Shown here one piece after another: positions 59,921-64,000 of a stretch of 64,000 bases of DNA. Each line of letters starts with the position of its first letter. Within the stretch, counting starts at the first letter, position 1. Below the pieces are notes generated by a model, which saw nothing but the letters and a program-made list of their open reading frames with translations, did no database searches and had not been told where the DNA came from. The position numbers were made by a program, and so were the translations under genes. The DNA lies in contig NZ_CP031155.1 of NCBI RefSeq assembly GCF_003344885.1, positions 2,198,001 to 2,262,000 on the forward strand, read 5' to 3'. Origin of the DNA: Altererythrobacter sp. ZODW24. Its GTDB lineage: Bacteria; Pseudomonadota; Alphaproteobacteria; Sphingomonadales; Sphingomonadaceae.

Positions 59921-60937
59921 TTAACCGACGATCTGTTTAATCATCGCCCGCATCTCACCAAACATCTCGGGGGTCGGTGGGCCCATGATGCCCCTGGCAT
60001 GTTCGGGCAGATGCGCGCCCGGGTCACCATTTTCTGCAAACACATAGTGATCAAAGGTCGCGCGCCACGATTTGCGCTGATCCTCGGGCAAATGGCGATA
60101 GGCCAGCAGTGCATGCAGCAAGGCGCCATAGGGGCTGGCGGTGCCCTCAGGCGCATCGTGCCACCAGTAATTCACCAGCACGCTCACCGGATCGAGTGAT
60201 TCCACGCCGTGCCACCAAGTGTACGGAATGTAGATCGCATCACCCGGCTCCAGAGTGGCGGCAAGTGCAGTTTTCGCTGCCTCGGCAAAACGGGGGTATT
60301 TCTCTAGGTCAGGCGCTGCGAGCTCGACCATGCTGACGGGTGTGCCAGCGGGGGTCAGCTCAAACGGTCCGGGGTAGAGATTGCTGACCTGCTCGGGCGG
60401 GAACAGAGTGAAGCGCCGACGCCCGGAAACGCAACAGGCGATGTTTTCCTTCAGATCATAATGCGGCGCGACGCGGATGCGGTTGCCGATCCAGATGCGG
60501 GCAGGAACGTCCGGCAAAAGGTCTAAGCTGTTGGCCTGCGCGAATGCGGGCATCAGATCCTGAATGATCTCGGACTGCACCGCCATTGCTGGCGGTTCTG
60601 GGATCTCAGCGGAAAGCATAAGGTCTCCGAGGAAAGCCTCTAGCTGCCCCTCAGCGGTCATAAAATTCATGCCATCAAGGCGCTCATTATAGAAGAAGCG
60701 CCCGTTCTCGCTAGGTTTTGCGGCCAGTGCACGAACCGGCTTCCGGGGTTCGCAAGACGTGATGTAGTCGGTGACGGTTTCCGCGCCTGACAAACCTGCT
60801 TGAACCGCTGGCCAGTCTTTCACCAATCCGCGGATAACAACCGGCTTAGCTGCCTTGCGTATTTCGCCCTGAAAGGTTGCGCGGTCGAGCGATGCCAGTT
60901 CCGGGATCGCAGCGGGTTCGGAGAGGGCAGTCGTCAT
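59921..60937 (-). CDS. Cupin_8/JmjC-like Fe(II)- and 2-oxoglutarate-dependent oxygenase candidate
   Basis: This 338-residue protein has the JmjC/cupin_8 core: His159-x-Asp161 (APHYDLKEN) and His243 (TWWHGVES) as the iron facial triad, and RRFTLFPPEQVSNLYPG, the block that follows the first strand pair in FIH-type enzymes. The PVVIRGLVKDWPAV start is also typical. It probably hydroxylates a protein or small-molecule target. Its ATG overlaps the stop of the halogenase at 60934-62469 in ATGA, so it is the last gene of a minus-strand halogenase-halogenase-cupin operon. It converges on the degenerate halogenase gene with an 8-base gap. Confidence 0.85.
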   Translation of the reverse strand: MTTALSEPAAIPELASLDRATFQGEIRKAAKPVVIRGLVKDWPAVQAGLSGAETVTDYITSCEPRKPVRALAAKPSENGRFFYNERLDGMNFMTAEGQLEAFLGDLMLSAEIPEPPAMAVQSEIIQDLMPAFAQANSLDLLPDVPARIWIGNRIRVAPHYDLKENIACCVSGRRRFTLFPPEQVSNLYPGPFELTPAGTPVSMVELAAPDLEKYPRFAEAAKTALAATLEPGDAIYIPYTWWHGVESLDPVSVLVNYWWHDAPEGTASPYGALLHALLAYRHLPEDQRKSWRATFDHYVFAENGDPGAHLPEHARGIMGPPTPEMFGEMRAMIKQIVG

Positions 60938-62469
60938 GAGAGGCGGCGCAGGGCAGGGTCGATCGCGCTGCCATTGGCTTGCAAAAACTCGGCCTGCGTG
61001 GGCATGCCTTCCGCCGTGCTCGAAACCACATGTTGGATATGCGCCACGCGTTTCAGATTTTCCGCATCGTCCAACAGATCGGCCGCTGGATGATAGCCAC
61101 CTGCTGTGATGCCCTGACCCTGTAAAACAGAGAGCCAGCTGGTCTCTGTGAACAGCTCATTATGCTCACGGAATACACGGCCAGATGTTCGGTACATGGC
61201 GAGTTTCTCGGTCAATCCAGCGGGAGGTTCGAGCTCGCGGCAATAGTTCCAGAACTCGGAGTCGTCGCGCTCGGTCGCCTTGTAATGGAGGACTAGGAAG
61301 TCGCGAATGTCGCGATACTCACGCTCTGATTCCGCATTATAGCGGTCGATTGTCGCGCTCGCGAATTCGCGCGTCGGGAACAGGGTCAGAAGTCGGGCGA
61401 TACCTGACTGGACAAGGTGGATCGCGGTGGATTCGAGTGGTTCCAGAAAGCCGCCTGCCAGTCCCAGCGCGACGACATTCTTCTCCCATGCTTTCGTCCG
61501 ATGTCCCCCTGTAAAGCGCAGCTGGTTCGGTTCTGCCAGCGGCTCTCCGTCAAGGCTGTCCATCAGGATCGCGGTTGCCTCATCGTCGCTCATATGGGCG
61601 GAGGAATAGACGTGGCCGTTACCGACGCGGTGCTGCAGCGGGATGCGCCATTGCCATCCGGCTGGCCGGGCTGTCGAGCGGGTAAGCGGTTCATTCTCGC
61701 CAGTGAGCGTGCAGGGCACCGCCACGGCGCGGTCACAGGGTAACCACTCGGTCCAATCTTCGAAGCCAACGCCCAGCGCCTGACCGAGCAGCAGCGATCT
61801 GAAGCCTGAGCAATCCACAAAGAAGTCACCTTCGATCTGACTGCCATCCTCCAGCGTGATGCCGGTGACAAAGCCGGTTTCCGCATGCCGGGAAACTTCG
61901 ACAACTTTGCCTTCAGTTCGTTTGACGCCTTGCGCTTCGGCCCGGCGGCGCAGGAATTTGGCATAGAGGCCGGCGTCGAACTGAAATGCATAGCTGATCT
62001 TCGACAAGGGGGAGCGCGGGTTGTCGCGCTGCGGACGCATGAATTTGCCCGCTTTGCCTGCCACGACCGCGAGCGAGAAATCGTCGAGCTCGCTGTCGGC
62101 ACCCAACGACTTTGCCTTCAGCCAGTGGTGGTGGAATTCGACCCCGAGCATGTCGAGCCCGTAACTGCCGAAGGGGTGGACGTAAGAGTGACCGATGCGG
62201 GTCCAATCGACGAATTCAATACCCAGCTTATATGTTGCACAGGTCTCGCGGACGAATTCGTTCTCGTCGATCTGCAGCAAATTGTTGAAGGCGGTGATCT
62301 GGGGGATGGTGGCTTCACCAACGCCGACTGTGCCGATGGCCTCGCTTTCGACCAGTCCTATTTCGAGGCCCGGATAATCGCCCATGACCTTGGACAGGCC
62401 AGCTGCGGCCATCCAGCCAGCTGTGCCGCCGCCGACAATCACGATCTTGCGGATTGGTTCGTAACTCAC
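60934..62469 (-). CDS. Flavin-dependent (tryptophan-type) halogenase
   Basis: This 511-residue halogenase has GGGTAGW (13-19), catalytic Lys81 in TYKLGIEF, WQWRIP and EPLEST with its Glu. It starts at GTG 62469 in a GTGA overlap with the stop of the next halogenase upstream; the frame runs further up but only inside that gene. It ends in ATGA overlap with the cupin_8 gene. Sequence blocks (ETCATYKLGIEFVDW, GNGHVYSSAHMSDDEA) place it close to its operon neighbour at 62466, a likely tandem duplication. Confidence 0.9.
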   Translation of the reverse strand: MSYEPIRKIVIVGGGTAGWMAAAGLSKVMGDYPGLEIGLVESEAIGTVGVGEATIPQITAFNNLLQIDENEFVRETCATYKLGIEFVDWTRIGHSYVHPFGSYGLDMLGVEFHHHWLKAKSLGADSELDDFSLAVVAGKAGKFMRPQRDNPRSPLSKISYAFQFDAGLYAKFLRRRAEAQGVKRTEGKVVEVSRHAETGFVTGITLEDGSQIEGDFFVDCSGFRSLLLGQALGVGFEDWTEWLPCDRAVAVPCTLTGENEPLTRSTARPAGWQWRIPLQHRVGNGHVYSSAHMSDDEATAILMDSLDGEPLAEPNQLRFTGGHRTKAWEKNVVALGLAGGFLEPLESTAIHLVQSGIARLLTLFPTREFASATIDRYNAESEREYRDIRDFLVLHYKATERDDSEFWNYCRELEPPAGLTEKLAMYRTSGRVFREHNELFTETSWLSVLQGQGITAGGYHPAADLLDDAENLKRVAHIQHVVSSTAEGMPTQAEFLQANGSAIDPALRRLS

Positions 62470-64000
62470 TGGAGCGGCCCCCCGGGAGGTATATCGGTAT
62501 CCGCCCAAGCGCCTGCCTGCCGCAGGAACTCTTCCTGTGTCGGCAGGCTCTGTGCGGTATTCAAATAACCTTCGCGCATTTGCTGCAACGCTGCTGCCAC
62601 TTTGTCTTCATCCAGCGTATCCGCAATCGGGTCGTAACGTTCAGGCCAGATGTTTTGGCCCAGCATCACGGCGACCCAGCTCGGCATGGTGAACAGCTCC
62701 GCATTCTCGCGAAATACACGGCCATGTAGGCGCCACAGCTCCATCTTGTTCTGGAGGCTGTCTGGCACGTCCATATCTTTGACATAGCGCCAGAACGGCG
62801 TGTCATCGCGCTGCGTGGCTTTATAATGTAGGATGATGAAGTCGCGGACGTCCTCATAAAGCTCGCGCATCCCGCGATTATACTCGTCCCGTTCCACTGG
62901 ACTGATCTGTTTGTCCGGGAACAGGGCAAACAGACGCGCTATGCCGTTCTGGATCAGATGAATACTGGTGGATTCCAGCGGCTCGATAAAGCCGGAGGAC
63001 AGGCCAAGCGACACCACATTGTGGTTCCAGGCCTTCTTCCGCATGCCGGTTGTGAAACGCAGCAATCGCGGCTCCGCTATGGGTTCGCCTTCGACACTAT
63101 CTTTCAGGATGCGCTCGGCCTCGTCGGCCTCCATATATTGGCTGGAGAATACGTGGCCGTTGCCTGTCCGGTGTTGCAGCGGGATGCGCCATTGCCAGCC
63201 AGCGGCGTGCGCAGTCGACCGGGTGAAGGGGGCGGGCGAGGCGACATTCTTTGTCGGCATCGCAATGGCGCGGTCCATCGGTAGCCAATGGCTCCAATCT
63301 TCATAGCCGGTCTCAAGCGCATCCTCGATCAATAGGCCGCGAAAGCCGGAGCAATCGATAAACAGGTCGCCTTCGACAATTTTGCCATTGTCCATTTCGA
63401 CGGAGGCGACATCACCGCTCTCACCATCGCGGTGGACCTTGATGATTTTGCCCTCATGCCGAACCGTGCCTTGCTTCTCTGCCATCTGGCGAAGGAATTT
63501 GGCATAAAGGCCAGCATCAAAGTGGAAGGCGTAATAGATCTGCGAGACGAGCGATTTGGCGCCGGGGGATGGTCGGCCAAAGCGGCCATGCAATGCCGCC
63601 ATGGAGCTCATCGAATATTGCGCGATGTTGCCCGGATCGGCCCGCTCGGACTCGCGCAGATAGAGTTGGTGGAAATCAATACCGTGCAAGGATTGGCCGT
63701 AAGTGCCGAATGGGTGGAAGTATCGGTCGCCCTGTTTCCCCCAATTCACAAATTCAATGCCCAGCTTGAAGGTCCCGCGCGTGGCCCGCAGGAAATCATT
63801 CTCGTTGATATCCAGCATGCCGTTGAAGTTTGCGATGGGCGGAATAGTCGCTTCACCGACTCCGACCGTGCCGATTGCATCCGATTCGATAACCTCGATC
63901 GTGCGTTCGCCATTGTTGAAATAACGCGACATCGCTGCCGCAGCCATCCAGCCGGCGGTGCCGCCGCCTACGATCACAACCCGCCCGACATCCTCGTCAA
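62466..64000 (-). CDS. Flavin-dependent (tryptophan-type) halogenase, 5' end outside window
   Basis: The frame is open to the right edge, where it reads DEDVGRVVIVGGGTAGW, so only a few N-terminal residues are missing. It has the catalytic Lys in TFKLGIEFVNW, the WQWRIP signature and EPLEST. It is the most upstream visible gene of the minus-strand operon halogenase - halogenase - cupin. The promoter lies beyond the window, perhaps with further genes such as a receptor or regulator. Confidence 0.9.
   Translation of the reverse strand, partial: DEDVGRVVIVGGGTAGWMAAAAMSRYFNNGERTIEVIESDAIGTVGVGEATIPPIANFNGMLDINENDFLRATRGTFKLGIEFVNWGKQGDRYFHPFGTYGQSLHGIDFHQLYLRESERADPGNIAQYSMSSMAALHGRFGRPSPGAKSLVSQIYYAFHFDAGLYAKFLRQMAEKQGTVRHEGKIIKVHRDGESGDVASVEMDNGKIVEGDLFIDCSGFRGLLIEDALETGYEDWSHWLPMDRAIAMPTKNVASPAPFTRSTAHAAGWQWRIPLQHRTGNGHVFSSQYMEADEAERILKDSVEGEPIAEPRLLRFTTGMRKKAWNHNVVSLGLSSGFIEPLESTSIHLIQNGIARLFALFPDKQISPVERDEYNRGMRELYEDVRDFIILHYKATQRDDTPFWRYVKDMDVPDSLQNKMELWRLHGRVFRENAELFTMPSWVAVMLGQNIWPERYDPIADTLDEDKVAAALQQMREGYLNTAQSLPTQEEFLRQAGAWADTDIPPGGPLQ

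Noticed and set aside
1-64000. CRISPR arrays, insertion sequences, integrases, phage genes
   Set aside because: No regular repeat-spacer pattern, transposase motif or flanking duplication was seen on either strand.

Overview
The window looks like chromosome from an alphaproteobacterium of the Sphingomonadales, most probably the Erythrobacteraceae. This rests on gene content rather than a database search: TonB-dependent receptors of the Xanthomonas/Caulobacter type, many tryptophan-halogenase-like flavoproteins, the alphaproteobacterial SspB, the hisB-hisH-hisA-hisF order, a single bifunctional Rsh and frequent GTG/TTG starts with 4-base stop/start overlaps. I see no insertion sequence, phage, CRISPR array or rRNA. 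There is one tRNA (Ser, GGA). Both ends cut a gene: an acyl-CoA dehydrogenase on the left and a halogenase on the right.

Layout. (1) 1-6077 is an acyl-CoA / fatty-acid or steroid-like catabolic block: a partial acyl-CoA dehydrogenase, a GPH-type symporter and an SDR on the minus strand, and a plus-strand operon of two unequal acyl-CoA dehydrogenases plus an SDR. A near-identical palindrome lies upstream of both dehydrogenase transcription units. (2) 6530-20865 is an alpha-glucan (maltodextrin/starch) locus: inner-membrane sugar transporter, LacI regulator, TonB-dependent receptor, then a tightly overlapping operon halogenase - GH13 lipoprotein - GH13 alpha-glucosidase - GH97 - halogenase. (3) 21002-32452 is housekeeping: gmk, sspB, the his operon (with two small extra genes inserted), HIT protein, and ybgC-tolQRAB-pal. 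(4) 32491-46619 is mixed: PLP enzyme, NUC1 nuclease, SLC13 carrier, a TetR/membrane-protein divergon with two clear operators, infC, pdeM, hemF with an FNR-type box, an AraC-like regulator, a serine hydrolase, rsh, and tRNA-Ser. (5) 46825-55308 holds a BCCT carrier, a TonB receptor paired with a TPR-sulfotransferase, the stump of a FliA-like sigma factor, and a GGDEF protein. (6) 55364-64000 holds a sugar porter behind a LacI-type palindrome, and two halogenase operons that face each other, including one halogenase that has lost its catalytic residues and a JmjC-like cupin.

The most unusual biology is the halogenase theme. Six halogenase-family genes lie in 64 kb: two bracket a complete alpha-glucan degradation operon, and four sit with a sugar porter and a cupin_8 protein. 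Five keep the FAD motif, the WxWxIP motif, the catalytic Lys and the Glu. The sixth (58455-59912) lost all of them yet remains an intact, translationally coupled ORF. What these enzymes do in sugar-uptake loci is not settled; I treat the degenerate paralogue and the facing-operon arrangement as the best candidates for a new system.
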